Origin: Adiantum capillus-veneris
Taxonomy: Eukaryota > Streptophyta > Polypodiopsida > Polypodiales > Pteridaceae
Reading direction: 5' to 3'
DNA: 58,000 bases
Assembly (NCBI GenBank): GCA_014529385.2
Contig: CM043945.1
Span: 98,376,612 to 98,434,611, forward strand
In this document: positions 11,435 to 21,802 of the stretch, one piece after another
How the letters are laid out: each line of letters starts with the position of its first letter
Numbering within the stretch: the first letter of the stretch is position 1
Translations under genes and position numbers: made by a program
Notes under the pieces: generated by a model
The model's input: the letters and a program-made list of their open reading frames with translations, nothing else
Told to the model about the DNA's origin: nothing
Database searches by the model: none

Positions 11435-12045
11435 ACGCCATAGATCCAAATTTTGCAAACATCTTTGACTGATTACAGAGTGGGGAGGTAGTTGCAGGCT
11501 ATTCCATCAAGGAAGGCTATTTGATGGGGAAAAAAACATGTTGTGTATTACACAAGCATTGTGGAATCACGGCATAGACACCACCTTAAAAGGTGTGGAA
11601 CGCTTCTTCTGTTGGCCAAGGCTCAAAAAGGATGTGGATGAGTTTGTTCGCAATTGTTTAGTATGCCAAAAGTTCAAGTTTGACAGGCAGAAGGCACAAG
11701 GTCTTCTAGAACCTTTACCTATACCTAGCCAACTGTAGGAAAGTATAGCAACGGACTTCATCTTTCATCTCACTTTATTCTGGTCAAGAAGATAGTTGAG
11801 CCCAATCATTTGGCTAAACTATTTGTCTCGCAGATTTTTCAACTACATGGTATGCCTAGGTCTATAGTTTCAGATAGAGATTCCCACTTTACTAGTTTTT
11901 TTTGGAGGGCAATCTGGGATAACATTGGTATACGGCTACAATTCTTGTCCTCTTCCCACCCATAGACAGATGGGCAATCAGAGATAGCAAATTCAGTGGT
12001 TTTTGACTTGTTGAAATCATACATCTCTGATCAGCACACTCAATG
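11435..12045 (+). pseudogene. Second family-G copy: integrase N-terminal half
   Basis: Continues the RNase H fragment into integrase: 'HGIDTTLKGVERFFCWPRLKKD' region (zinc-binding), 'CLVCQKFKFDRQKAQGLL' and 'LEPLPIPS', then 'VSDRDSHF' and 'DGQSEIANS' of the catalytic core in other frames. The frame at 12001-12045 runs directly into 21497 once the two inserted elements and one target copy are removed, giving the conserved W-x-x-x-W-x-L-V-E-F-A-Y block. Confidence 0.85.
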
Positions 12046-13169
12046 TGTCAGGTGCAGCGGATGTGAATGTTGAACTTTGCTTATGGAAGGGGGAGCCCTC
12101 CGTTCCTTTAGTGAGAGAGTGCAAATGATCACAAACAAAGTGGTAAACACTGTGAATGAAGGTGCTGAGACTGAGAGATAGAGAGAGAAGAATACGACAC
12201 CAGAATACGGCCCCACTCTCTATGGCGAGAGCAGTCTACTATTGATTGCACAATCTGTATAATGCAATGGACATGCCGACGATGAGGACGACGACGAGAC
12301 GGGCTGAAATCTGAAAACGCTAATGGCTGAAAACTGCAAATCTTGTATCTTCCGAATTTTGACTCTATGTCGGTTACGACGATGCGACGACGACGCGCTG
12401 AATACGCAGATGCTGAAATCTGTGTTTTCCGGGTAGAATCTGCAAACGCTGGCTGATCTAACCGTGCGGCAAGGATCTACTACGGGAAGGTGAGATTTGC
12501 GAGGTTCGGAACTTGATCTGCGGTGTCTAGATGCTGAAAACTGAAAATGCTGATGCAAAGGCTAAATCTGTCGCGGGGAATTTGCAAAACACTAGGTGTT
12601 CTGCTGATCCAAAAATGCTAGGGCTGATATGGTCTCTTGCTGCAAAAACGCTAGGGAATCTGTTGGGTCCTGCTATCGCCAAGCTGATCTGCAATGCAAA
12701 ACACTGGGCTCATTTGCAAAGTTGAAAACGCTGGCCTCTTTGTTGGCTGAAAATACTCGGAGTTCCGCCCGGGGGGGGGGTCTTGCTGAGAAGGTGCTCT
12801 TGGTCCCTGCTGCCTCTTCCACCAAAAAGTGCTAGCCCTAGGTTTTCTTATATACTTGCTTGTCAAAATTGCCCTACCCAGTTTCCCAACAAAGTCACTT
12901 ATTAATAATCAATGAAAAATGGCAAAAATAGGAAAAATAGGTCTATGCACTGTAAAAATTCTCTTGATGAGTTGTGATGGTAATCTGATGATCATGTTGT
13001 GTGCAACCAGAGGATCTGCATCTACTCTAAGTACCTGGACATGCACGGTCTGCGAACAGACTCACAAAAGTGCCACAACACTTCCTAAGCTAGGCTAACT
13101 GAATTGAACTGAACCCTTGTCATGAAGTAGCTTGTCCACGTCCACATAGGGTTATATGTGCATGTCACA
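12046..13169 (-). repeat. L-B 3' LTR (1124 bp)
   Basis: Plus-strand start TGTCAGGTGCAGCGG, end TGTCACA. Compared with 15132-16345 it lacks a ~45-base block after 'gaactttgct' and a ~24-base block before 'ccccactctc'. It has a TATATAAG-type box (minus strand) near 12850 and a run of ten G near 12770. Confidence 0.88.
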
Positions 13170-13182
13170 TCCTCTCCTTTTC
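13170..13182 (-). other. Polypurine tract of L-B
   Basis: Minus-strand AAAAGGAGAGGA immediately before the LTR start TGTGACATGCAC. Confidence 0.75.
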
Positions 13183-13267
13183 AAAGTGAGGTACTAGTAC
13201 CGAACTGTATGGCGTCGAGAAAGATCACCAACAGCGTCTGGAATCCTGGGAAGGACTCTTCGCTGGC

Positions 13268-14281
13268 CTACTGTGATGCGTGGGTCATGCGATACTTGAA
13301 CTTCATAAAGGTTTGCAATGCTTGCTTCTTTGGGCTGCGCCGAAAGCAACACGAAGTCATCTGCGGCTCCTTCAGTGCTTCAACTTTGTCGATAGTCCTG
13401 CGTCTACCTTCTTCAAGAAGCTCCAAGAATGAAAATTCCTGAAACCACTTCCAACAGAAAAACATGAACATACCCATTCCATGTAAAGTGACTAGAAAAA
13501 TTCTAGTCTTCTTTAAAAACTGTGCATGCAATGTAGATGAACATAAAAACGGAGTACCAAACCGTCTATCAAACACACGCAAACAATGGAATCGAATCTT
13601 GACTTTCTGATCTAAATCAATCAACTGTGGCAAATCACAATGGAAATGCCGATGTGTGATGCTCAATCCTTCTTGTGCTCTTTCGATATTGTGTCATGCC
13701 AAGGAAGAGATACGAATTTTTGAACTCCTTGGGTGCAAATATTTCATCTTTCCATGAGTAAACCGCATACATCCGTGCTCATTCATGAGTGAATCGTGTT
13801 CATCATACCATATGTCATGCCTATGAAAAGGGATCACATAAAGACGGTGACTAAAATACAGGAAAGCATCACGAATGAAACACTCGAACAATGAGTGCTG
13901 ACTAATCATTTGAACACAGAATACTTCCTGTGGGGGTTCTTTGGACCTCAACTCGAGAGCCAAGATCGGTTCATCGTGATTGATAGAATCGGCAATGAGG
14001 TTAGCTTCACTAGAAAAAGCTTCAACTAAACCATCATCCTTGTGAACAATCATATCTTTATCCTGTAATTCAACATGCTTGTGAATAATCACATCATTAT
14101 CATGCAATTCATTATGCTTGTGAATAATCACATCTTGATCATACAAATCATCATGCTTTATCGTTATCATGCAATTCACCATGATTATCATTATTATGCA
14201 AATCATGTGTTTCGTTCTTTGGAAAAGAAGAGACTGAAAGAGTCTCCTTCTCCTAATTCTTTTCAATCTGTGCCTGCACAT
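13268..14281 (-). pseudogene. L-B internal ORF, unknown protein
   Basis: One reading frame of about 338 codons interrupted by a single TGA (after 'RISSLA', near 13691); the two halves are 195 and 132 residues. The N-terminal half is basic, then carries three to four 12-residue repeats of the form H-K-H-x-E-L-x-D-x-D-V-I (14037-14160). A segment rich in Phe, His and Tyr follows ('FCVQMISQHSLFECFIRDAF', 'SHRLYVIPFHRHDIWYDEHD'). The second half has 'HCDLPQLIDLDQKVKIRFHC', a hydrophobic stretch (MFMFFCWKW) and a basic C-terminus. There are no gag, protease, polymerase or integrase motifs. It is either a protein specific to this element family or a captured host fragment. Confidence 0.5.
14037..14160. 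repeat. 36-bp tandem repeat in L-B ORF
   Basis: Three to four degenerate copies of a 36-base unit ('catgcttgtgaataatcaca...'), each coding 12 residues in the minus-strand frame. The 36-base period keeps the frame. Confidence 0.8.
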
Positions 14282-14684
14282 TAGAAAATAGTAGGATATG
14301 CTCTAACCTTCTTTCTTCGCACTTGCGATCGAATTCGGCTTTTCTTTCTGCGGCTGCCAAGCGTGCTTGCTCGTCCTTACACACTAAGGCTGCCATCTTT
14401 TCTTCGTGCTCACGATCCAATTTTCCTTTCTTTCTCTATGTTCACGATCCAATTCTACCTTTCTTTTTTTGTGTGGCACTTCTCGTTGTATCCTCATGTC
14501 CATCATCATCCTGACCAAAGCCTCCATAGGATTTGGTTCAATCCTTGGCATAGATGGGGAGGGGGGAGGGTCGGAAAAACCTCTTAGTGGGGAAAATTAT
14601 TCTTCTCCACCTCTATGTTCATCACTTCCATGCGAAGTATCCATTCCGCTTCGGGTGATGACCATACACTGAAGTCTTGGGTTC

Positions 14685-14795
14685 TTAAGTTCACGAGGAA
14701 CTTGGGTTCTTCTTGGGTTCTTGTGGGTCTTGAGTTTCTTGAGGTTCTTGAGATTCTTGAGTCTTGAGGTTCTTGAGGTTCGTCTTTAGCTTGCA
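14685..14795. repeat. 9-bp periodic repeat
   Basis: Runs of 'cttgaggtt' and 'gttcttgag' with 9- to 12-base spacing inside L-B. Minus-strand reading gives low-complexity Gln/Glu/Ser/Arg peptides, not a recognised domain. Confidence 0.75.
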
Positions 14796-15118
14796 ATCTG
14801 TGTTAGAGAAGGATCTTCTCTTTACCCAAGCTCTTCTCTTTCCGACGGACGCACCCCTTGGCGGCCTTGCGCTCACACCAAGGTTGCTTTTTCCCACCCT
14901 ACGTCGATTGGCCAGCCGCTAAGTGCACGGTCTGCTCTCAATAAGTAAAAGGAGAAGCAAGGGGAGACTGGAGAAGCCCTTCTTTCTTGGGTTTTCCGTC
15001 ACTCTTCAAAAACACGATTAGGAATCGACACGCCAAAGCGGACTTAGGTTACGTGCGACCGCAACAAGCAAAAAAATTCTTGTCGTTCTTTCCTTGAGTG
15101 ATATAGAACACTGCCAAA

Positions 15119-15130
15119 GCTCTGATACAA
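15119..15130 (-). other. Primer binding site of L-B
   Basis: Plus-strand GCTCTGATACAA, one mismatch from the exact site in L-A (9080-9091), one base from the LTR. Confidence 0.88.
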
Positions 15131-15131
15131 A

Positions 15132-16345
15132 TGTCAGGTGCAGCGGATGTGAATGTTGAACTTTGCTCAAGATGAGTGCTCCAAACTATGCTCAAGGGTT
15201 CCATTTTCTTACGGAAGGGGGAGCCTTCCGTTCCTTTAGTGAGAGAGTGCAAATGATCACAAACAAAGTGGTAATCACTGTGAATGAAGGTGCTGAAACT
15301 GAGAGATAGAGAGAGAAGAATACGACACCAGAATGTTGTCAAACCCTCCTCCGAAGGCCCCACTCTCTATGGCGAGAGTGGTCTACTATCGATTGCACAA
15401 TCTGTACAATGCAATAGACTTGCCGACGATGTCGACGACGATGAGGACGACGACGAGATGGGCTGAAATCTGAAAACGCTAATGATTGAAAACTGCAAAT
15501 CTTGTATCTGCTAAATTCTGACTCTATGTCGGTGACGACGGAGTGACGACGATGCGACGACGCACTGAAAACGCAGATGCTGAAATCTGTGTTTTCGGGG
15601 CTGAATTCGCAAACGCTAGCTGATCTGACTGTGCGGCGAGGATCTGCTGCGGGAAGGTGAGATCTGCGACGTTCGGAACTTGACCTGCGGTGTCTAGATG
15701 CTGAAAACTGAAAATGCTGATGCAAAGGCTGAATCCGTCGTGGGGAATCTGCAAAAAGCTAGGTGTTCTGCTGTACCAAAAACGCTAGAACTGATCTGGT
15801 GTCTTGGTGCAAAAATGCTAGGGAATTTGTTGGGTCCTGCTATCGCCAAGCTGATCTACAATGCAAAACGCTGGGCTGATTTGCAAAGCTGAAAACGCTG
15901 GCCTCTTTGTTGGCTGAAAACGCTAGGAGTTCCGCCCGGGGGGGGTCTTGCTGAGAAGGTGCTCTTTTGGACACTTGGTCCCTGCTGCCTCTTCTGTCAA
16001 AAAGTACTAGCGCTAGGTTTTCTTATATACTTGCTTGTCAAAATTGCCCTACCCAGTTTTTCAACAAAGTCACTTATTAATAATAAGTGAAAAATGGCTA
16101 AAATAGGGAAAATAGGTCTATGCACTGTAAAAATGCTCCTGATGGGTTGTGATGGTAATCTGATGATCATGCTGTGTGCAACCAGAGGATATGCATCTAC
16201 TCTAAGTGCCTGGACATGCACGGTCTGCGAACAGACTCACAAAAGTGCCAGAACACTTCCTAAGCTAGGCTAACTGAACTGAACTGAACCCTTTTTTCGT
16301 GAAGTAGCTTGTCCAGGTACACATAGCGTTAGAGTGCACGTGACA
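15132..16345 (-). repeat. L-B 5' LTR (1214 bp)
   Basis: Starts TGTCAGGTGCAGCGG and ends GTGCACGTGACA on the plus strand. It is the longer partner of 12046-13169 and shows the 'gctgaaaacgct' motif array (15460-15940), GAC triplets and a TATATAAG-type box (minus strand, near 16025). Confidence 0.9.
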
Positions 16346-16351
16346 CAATGG

Positions 16352-16578
16352 TGTTACCATATACATGTGGTAGTGATGTGTGTGAACACACTAGGACCGC
16401 TGGGGCATTTTTTCCCTCTTTAGGAGGTTTTTTTCCCCGAGCATTGTATATACGCCCATCACTGTAGGGCTATCTATCTTTCCATTGCATACTAAGTAAA
16501 ACACTCTCTATTGTGTGCCTTGAGCTTCCTTTTTATTCTCCAAGCTGTGTGCGTTTCTCTGCAACCCTAATTTCAACA
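16352..16578 (+). repeat. Copia K 5' LTR
   Basis: TGTTACCATATAC...TTTCAACA, 227 bp, a short LTR. 'ttgtatatacgcccatcac' may hold the TATA signal. It is matched by 21267-21491 and, on the minus strand, 57539-57760. Confidence 0.95.
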
Positions 16579-16580
16579 AT

Positions 16581-16592
16581 TGGTATCAGAGC
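16581..16592 (+). other. Primer binding site (tRNA-iMet), exact
   Basis: TGGTATCAGAGC, two bases after the 5' LTR, identical to the initiator-methionine tRNA 3' end complement. Confidence 0.96.
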
Positions 16593-16941
16593 AGGTTGCG
16601 TCCTCCCGGGCTTAGTCGCCAGCTGCTCCAGCACACGCCTGCTCACTTTCTCCGATTCCAGTGAGCTTTGGCAAGTGTTCGCTGGTCGACAAAAAATTTC
16701 GGGAGAGATCAAAGAGCTTAGTCTGCTCAGATTTCTGATTTGGCCTCATTTCAGCCTCCGTTTCCACTACAGGCAGTACTGCACAGGCTATTTCGTCATT
16801 TTGTGTAGAATTTCTGTCAGTGCGGTTTTTTGCATAACAGGTGCCTCTTAGTCTTCTACGGTTTGTGCTATATAGCACGTGTTGTTCCCGCTCCATTTCT
16901 CCTATTTTCGTACAGTTTTCACATCAGGTGCATCATTTACC

Positions 16942-17619
16942 ATGGCTGACAACAACACAGATGTGTTCAAGATGTTTGCTGCTGAGGACAGGTTGGATAG
17001 GGACAACTACTCTATGTGGGCTTATATGATGCAACATGTTCTTGTGTCAAAGGGCGTCTGGAACATTGTGCAGGGCATTGATGTATGTCCTGGTTCTGAG
17101 GATGTAGGCGATGTTGATGATGTTGTAGGTCTTGCTGCAAGGATTTCTGCTATTAGAGTTGTTTTGCCTACGGCAGAACAAGCTCGTTGGGATGTAAAGG
17201 ATACGCAGGCTCATGCATTGATTGCGTTATCTGTGAAGCGCACCATTGTTCCTCACATTCGTTCAGCAAAATTTGCAAAACAAGCTTGGGATATTCTAGC
17301 AGGTCTTTATGTAAGCCGCAATGAGTCTAAAATTGCTTTGCTGCGTAAAGAGCTGGAGTCGAAGATTATGCATGAGGAAGATGATATGGACACTTTCCTT
17401 GCTGGTGTTAAGGATATCAATGAGAAACTTATTTCTGCAGGTGAAGTCATTTCAAACAGTTCCCTTGTGCAGACTGTTCTTGATGCCTTACCAGATTCCT
17501 ACCAGACTTTTGCTAGTACTTGGAGACTGATGACCCAAGAAAATCCTGAAGTTGTCAAGTTTGATGCATTATGCACATTGCTGTTTCAAGAGTCACTTTC
17601 CAAAAAAAAACAGAACTAG
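16942..17619 (+). pseudogene. gag: Copia K gag
   Basis: Capsid part of copia gag (UBN2/DUF4219-type). From the ATG at 16942 the product begins M-A-D-N-N-T-D-V-F and contains 'LDRDNYSMWAYMMQHVL', 'AKQAWDILAGLYVSRNESKI', 'LLRKELESKIMHEEDDMDTF' and 'ISNSSLVQTVLDALPDSYQTF', the usual gag order. The upstream in-frame ATG at 16879 gives an untypical leader, so 16942 is preferred. The frame is lost at a nine-A run (about 17600-17608), and the +1 frame then carries on into the zinc knuckle. Slippage or an indel at the A-run is the likely cause. Confidence 0.9.
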
Positions 17620-18115
17620 GCAGCGTGCAGCTGAACAGGCTTTTATTGCTTCTCAAAGAAAGGGTGGTAACAGCAATGCGGCCACTTCTTATGGTTTTGC
17701 TGCGAGTGGCAAAACTTTTGTTCCTAATGCTTCTACTGACAGCAATTCGTCTGGAAACTCTAGTGATAAGGGCAAAAAGAAGATGCGTTGCCATTATTGT
17801 AAAGCTAATGATCACTTGATCAAGTCGTGTCCTAAGTTGAAGGCCAAAGAGGCTAAGAGAAGAAAAACTGAGGGTGGTTCACTGCAATGTTGGTTTCACT
17901 ACAAATGCAGCCATTGTTGAGTCTTCTGTGAAAGGAGACTGTGTTGCTGATGGTGATGCAGAATGGGCTTTTAGCGCAGAGTGCACTTATAATCCTGCTG
18001 TCCATGATGCATGCTTGTCAGTTGCTGCAGATTCACATGTGTGGTATTTCGATAGTGGTGCTACAAAGCACATTACCTCACATCGTGAATTGTTTATCTC
18101 TCTCGAGTCTGTCCT
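17620..18115 (+). pseudogene. Copia K zinc knuckle and protease
   Basis: The shifted frame to 17920 encodes the nucleic-acid-binding knuckle C-H-Y-C-K-A-N-D-H-L-I-K-S-C (CX2CX4HX4C intact) after a Ser/Asn-rich linker. A second shift near 17880 moves to the frame with the protease active site 'WYFDSGATKHITSH' (about 18040-18090), the expected aspartate-serine-glycine. A third shift near 18110 leads to the post-protease stretch. Motifs are intact but the polyprotein is broken. Confidence 0.9.
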
Positions 18116-19026
18116 CATGGGAATTCAGTCACTTGTGCCAACAATGCCTCTTATCCGGTTCAAGGAGTTGGAAAGATTGTGCTTACTGCTGCAAATGGCG
18201 ATTCCTTCACACTTGTTGATGCACTTTATGTACCTGGGATCAAGAAGAACTTGTCTGTATCCGCACTTGCTAGACTTGGACTTGTAGTCAAATTTGTGGA
18301 TGACAGATGTACAGTTCATGATCTCAGTTTTGGTGATGAAATTGTTGCATCTGGCCTTTTGTGCCGTGGGCTGTATAAGCTCACTTTGTATAACAAGTGT
18401 GGACAAAATTTTTGCAAATGCTGTTGTAGATTCAAGGGCTATTTCAGATGAAAAACTTTGGCATGCACGTTTTGGTCATCTGAATTTTGTCAGTTTGCTG
18501 CGTTTGCAGAAATCTGATATGGTTACTTCTTTGCCGCCTCTTGAAGCACCTGTCAAACATGTTTGTGAAGGTTGTATTTTGGGTAAGATGCAGCGTTCTA
18601 AGTTTCCAAAGGGGTTCAGTTTGGTGGGCCTATGCCTATGCAAACTCCGTCCTTGGGCAATTACCTTTACTTCGTGACTTTTATTGATGATTACTCCAGG
18701 CATGCATGGGTATTTCCGCTTAAAGCGAAGTCCGAAGTTTTTATGTGCTTCAAATAATTTTTGGCTATGGCTGAAAATGTCTCGAGATGTACTATGGGCA
18801 CCATCCGTTCCGATCGAGGGGGGGAGTATATGTCTTATGAATTTAATGCATTTCTGGCTAGTCGTCGGATAAAACACCAATGTACAGTGCCTTATACACC
18901 TCAGCAAAATGGTGTTGCTAAGAGGAAAAACAGGTCACTGACGGAAATGGCACGATGTATGGTCAAAAGTCAAGCTTTGCCGCATTCTTTTTGGCTTGAG
19001 GCCATCGTGTGTGCCACTTATGTACT
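18116..19026 (+). pseudogene. Copia K GAG-pre-integrase and integrase
   Basis: Carries 'LYVPGIKKNLSVSALARLG', the GAG-pre-integrase block 'LWHARFGHLNFVSLLRLQK' with 'CEGCILGKMQRSKFP' (zinc-binding H/C pairs), then the integrase core. First aspartate in 'FIDDYSRHAWVFPLK' (near 18690); second in 'IRSDRGGEYMS' (near 18810). The third catalytic site reads 'PQQNGVAKRKNRS' (near 18905), where the family normally has G-V-A-E-R, so the catalytic glutamate appears replaced by lysine. Frameshifts occur near 18450, 18640 and 18760, and again near 19030. Confidence 0.88.
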
Positions 19027-20817
19027 TAACAGGTGTCCTACGAAGCTTTGCAGTCTATTACTCCATATGAAGCATGGCATGATAGAAAGCCTTCTATTGA
19101 GCACATGCGTGTTTTTGGTTGTTTGGCATATGCTTTGGTGCCACAAACACAGCGCAGAAAATTGGATGATAAGGCTGTCAAATGTATTTTTGTTGGCTAT
19201 AGTGCTGAAAGCAAAGGTTACAGGTTATATCATCCGCAAACAAAGCATATTCTGGTTTCACAGGATGTAGTGTTTGTGGAAGATTCTGTTCAGCCCTTGC
19301 TGTCATGTACTAGAGACAGTAATGTAAGCTCACAGGACATTTTTGACACTTTGTTGCCTCTTTTCAGTGGTGGAAATACGAATGTAATTTCCAATGAGGC
19401 AAATGTACAGCCTATGGGGGTTTCTGAAAATGTTACAAATCAGCCTATTACTGATGCAGATGTACATGATGTACTTGATGATGAAAGGGCTGAAAATGAG
19501 CAAGCTAGAGGCATGCCAAAATGGCTGGTGCACACTTTGCGTGACAGTAAATTGGATGCACCTTTGTCTAGTCGTACGCGTTCAGGCTCTCGCCATTCAT
19601 CTTATGCATCAGATTATGCTTTGGCTCTGTCTAGCTTACATGATGTTGAGGAGCCTCTGTCTTTTGATGAAGCACATAATTCAGAAAATTGGATAGCTGC
19701 CATGCAATCAGAATATGATGCACTTATAGAAAATGACACATGGACTTTATGTGATTTGCCTCCTGGCAAAAAGGCCATTGGTACGAAGTGGGTTTACAAG
19801 TTGAAAGGCAAGCTGGATGGTGAGATCGATCGCCATAAGGCTCGACTTGTTGCAAAAGGTTATGCACAGCAAAAAGGCATAGATTATGAAGAGACTTTTG
19901 CTCCCACTTGTCGTATGACTACTGTGCGTTTTCTATGTGCATTGGCAGCTCATTTTGGTTGGGATGTACATCAATCAGACATTGTTACTGCTTTTTTGAA
20001 TGGTGACATATTTGAGAAAGTTTATGTAACACAGCCTCGCGGTTTTGTCATAAAAGGACAAGAGGAAAAAGTGTGCAGATGTAAGAAGGCTTTGTATGGG
20101 TTGAAGCAATCTCCTCGTGCTTGGTATGAGAAAGCTGACACTCATTTGGTTAAACGAGGCTTTCGTAACAGTCCAACAGAAAGCACATTGTATGTAAAGC
20201 GTGAGGGTGATGTACTTCTCATTGTGGTTCTTTATGTCGATGATTTGCTGATCACTGAACCAAATGAGAGACATATTGCTGAATTTAAGGCTGATTTGAA
20301 TGCTACTTTCAAGATGAAAGATTTGGGGCTGTTGCATCATTACTTGGGTATACAGTTTAAGCAGTGTGATGGTGGTATTGCCTTGTGTCAGAAAAGTTAC
20401 ATAGAGACATTGCTATGTAAGTTTGGACTTGAGGATTGCAAACCTATTGCCACTCCCATGGAAACAGGATTGAAGTTGAGTCTACATGATGCTGGCGATC
20501 CTGCTAATGTCACTCTTTACCAAACTGCTGTTGGCTGCCTCATTTATGTATGCAACACGAGGCCAGATATTCAGTTTGCAGTCTCATAGGTCAGCAGATT
20601 TATGCATAGCCCAGGGTCTAAGCATTGGCAGACTGTCAAGAGGATTTTCCGCTACCTTAGTGACACTTTACATCTTGGCTTGTTTTATCCCAAGGGGGGA
20701 TCATTGCCGCCAGACTTACATGCTTTTTCGGACTCAGATTGGGCTGGTTGTTTTGACACGCGAGTGTCCACAAGTGGTTTTTGTTCATGCTTGCCAGTTC
20801 ATGTATATCATGGTTGA
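19027..20817 (+). pseudogene. Copia K reverse transcriptase
   Basis: Longest clean frame in the window. It opens in the integrase C-terminus ('ITPYEAWHDRKPSIEHMRVF', 'RKLDDKAVKCIFVGYS'), then a spacer, then RT from about 19690 ('WIAAMQSEYDALIENDTW'). RT landmarks include 'KWVYKLKGKLDGEIDRHKAR', 'VDYEETFAP'-type block (here IDYEETFAP), 'QSDIVTAFLNGDI', 'KALYGLKQSPRAWY' and the catalytic 'LYVDDLLI' near 20240. A TAG at 20587-20589 stands where family members usually have glutamine before V-S-R-F. The same frame then continues to 20817 through 'RPDIQFAVS' into 'SDSDWAGC' of RNase H. Confidence 0.95.
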
Positions 20818-21191
20818 GCAAGAAGCAACCTACTGTGGCCACTTCGAGTTGTGAGGTTGAGTGCAGGACAGTCTTCACAGCTACGGTTGAGTGTGTGTGG
20901 CTCAGACGCCTTATGGCTGATTTGGGTGTTGGACACGACACTGCCAACACTATCTACACTGACAGTCAGAGCGCATTGGCAGTTGTTGCAAGGAACCAAG
21001 TTTTTCATGCTCGCACAAAGCACATTGAGGAGCATTACCACTATGTCAGGGAGAGGCTCTCAGCAGGAGAGATCAGCTTGGCTTATGTGCCAACACAGGC
21101 CAACCTTGCAGATCTTTTCACAAAGGCATTGTCTCATGAGAAGCTTGAAGCTTTCCACAGAGCTTTGGGCTTACTCCCCTTTGTGGACTGA
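20781..21191 (+). pseudogene. Copia K RNase H C-terminal part
   Basis: After a frameshift near 20790, RNase H continues with 'SKKQPTVATSSCEVECRT' (the E of SS-x-E-x-E-Y class), 'WLRRLMADLGV', 'IYTDSQSALAVVARN', 'RTKHIEEHYHYVRERL' and ends 'LADLFTKALSHEKLEAFHRA' with a stop TGA after F-V-D. This is the normal C-terminus of copia pol, 75 bases upstream of the 3' LTR. Confidence 0.92.
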
Positions 21192-21253
21192 TCATGTCCT
21201 CAGGGCATGGCACTTTCCTTTACTCATGTGCCAGCTCTCGTTCACCGCATCAC

Positions 21254-21266
21254 TCCAGGAGGGATT
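21254..21266 (+). other. Polypurine tract of copia K
   Basis: CCAGGAGGGATT region directly before the 3' LTR start. Confidence 0.75.
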
Positions 21267-21491
21267 TGTTACCATATACATGTGGTAGTGATGTGTGTGA
21301 ACACACTAGGACCACCGGGGCATTTTTTCCCTCTTTAGGAGGTTTTTTCCCCAGCATTGTATATACGCTCATCACTCTAGGGCTATCTATCTTTCCATTG
21401 CATACTAAGTAACAAACTCTCTATTGTGTGCCTTGAGCTTCCTTCATCTTCTCCAAGCTGTGTGCGTTTCTCTGCAACCCTAATTCCAACA
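21267..21491 (+). repeat. Copia K 3' LTR
   Basis: 225 bp, TGTTACC...TTCCAACA, followed by target copy AATGG (21492-21496). Confidence 0.95.
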
Positions 21492-21496
21492 AATGG

Positions 21497-21802
21497 GAGA
21501 AGTATTGGTCCTTGGTGGAGTTTGCCTACAACAACACAGTTCATACGTCTACGGGGAAGGCCCCATTTGAGATTATCAAGGGCGCTAAGAACGTCCCACC
21601 TATTCTAAGCACCAACTGATTTCTTTTGAGATTTTAGGGATACTGATGGATTGACAATATTCTGCTGGTGATTTTATGTATAGAAGTACTCTGAAATGGG
21701 AATTTCTAAAATGAACCTGTTACATGTGCTCTCTCATGTATTTATTATTCTAGTGCATGTTTAAAAAGACGAAATGAATGCAACATTTTTGTCTTGTTGA
21801 GC
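21497..21802 (+). pseudogene. Second family-G copy, integrase end and 3' tail
   Basis: Resumes the integrase broken at 12045 with the conserved 'LVEFAYNNTVHTSTGKAPFE', then 'PPILST', after which most of the integrase tail and chromodomain is deleted. The sequence jumps to the 3' noncoding region ('cttttgagattttagg', 'gcaacatttttgtcttg'), homologous to 6640-6805. It ends at about 21802 without polypurine tract or LTR. Confidence 0.85.

Larger units (their letters stand above)
12046..16345 (-). mobile_element. Complete non-autonomous LTR element L-B
   Basis: 4300-bp element with perfect 5-bp target duplication CAATG (12041-12045 and 16346-16350). Minus orientation is shown by the primer site at 15119-15130 and the polypurine tract at 13170-13182. 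It has LTRs of 1124 and 1214 bp and a 1962-bp interior with no recognisable gag or pol but one long unknown frame. It inserted across the left target site of the family-K copia, so it is younger than that copia. It belongs with L-A by LTR ends, primer context and repeated motifs, but is a distinct subfamily. Confidence 0.92.
16352..21491 (+). mobile_element. Ty1/copia element, family K
   Basis: 5140-bp copia retrotransposon with 227- and 225-bp LTRs, an exact primer site, gag-protease-integrase-RT-RNase H in copia order, and a polypurine tract. The perfect target duplication AATGG lies at 16347-16351 and 21492-21496. By eye the LTRs differ by about ten substitutions and two single-base indels, so the insertion is not recent. 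It sits inside the integrase of the second family-G gypsy; removing it with one target copy keeps the gypsy frame. A second family-K copy enters from the right edge on the minus strand (57539-58000). Confidence 0.96.

Noticed and set aside
20808-21041. Antisense frames across copia and gypsy pol (for example 18476-18907 and 19975-20340, minus)
   Set aside because: Shadows of the well-supported sense frames.
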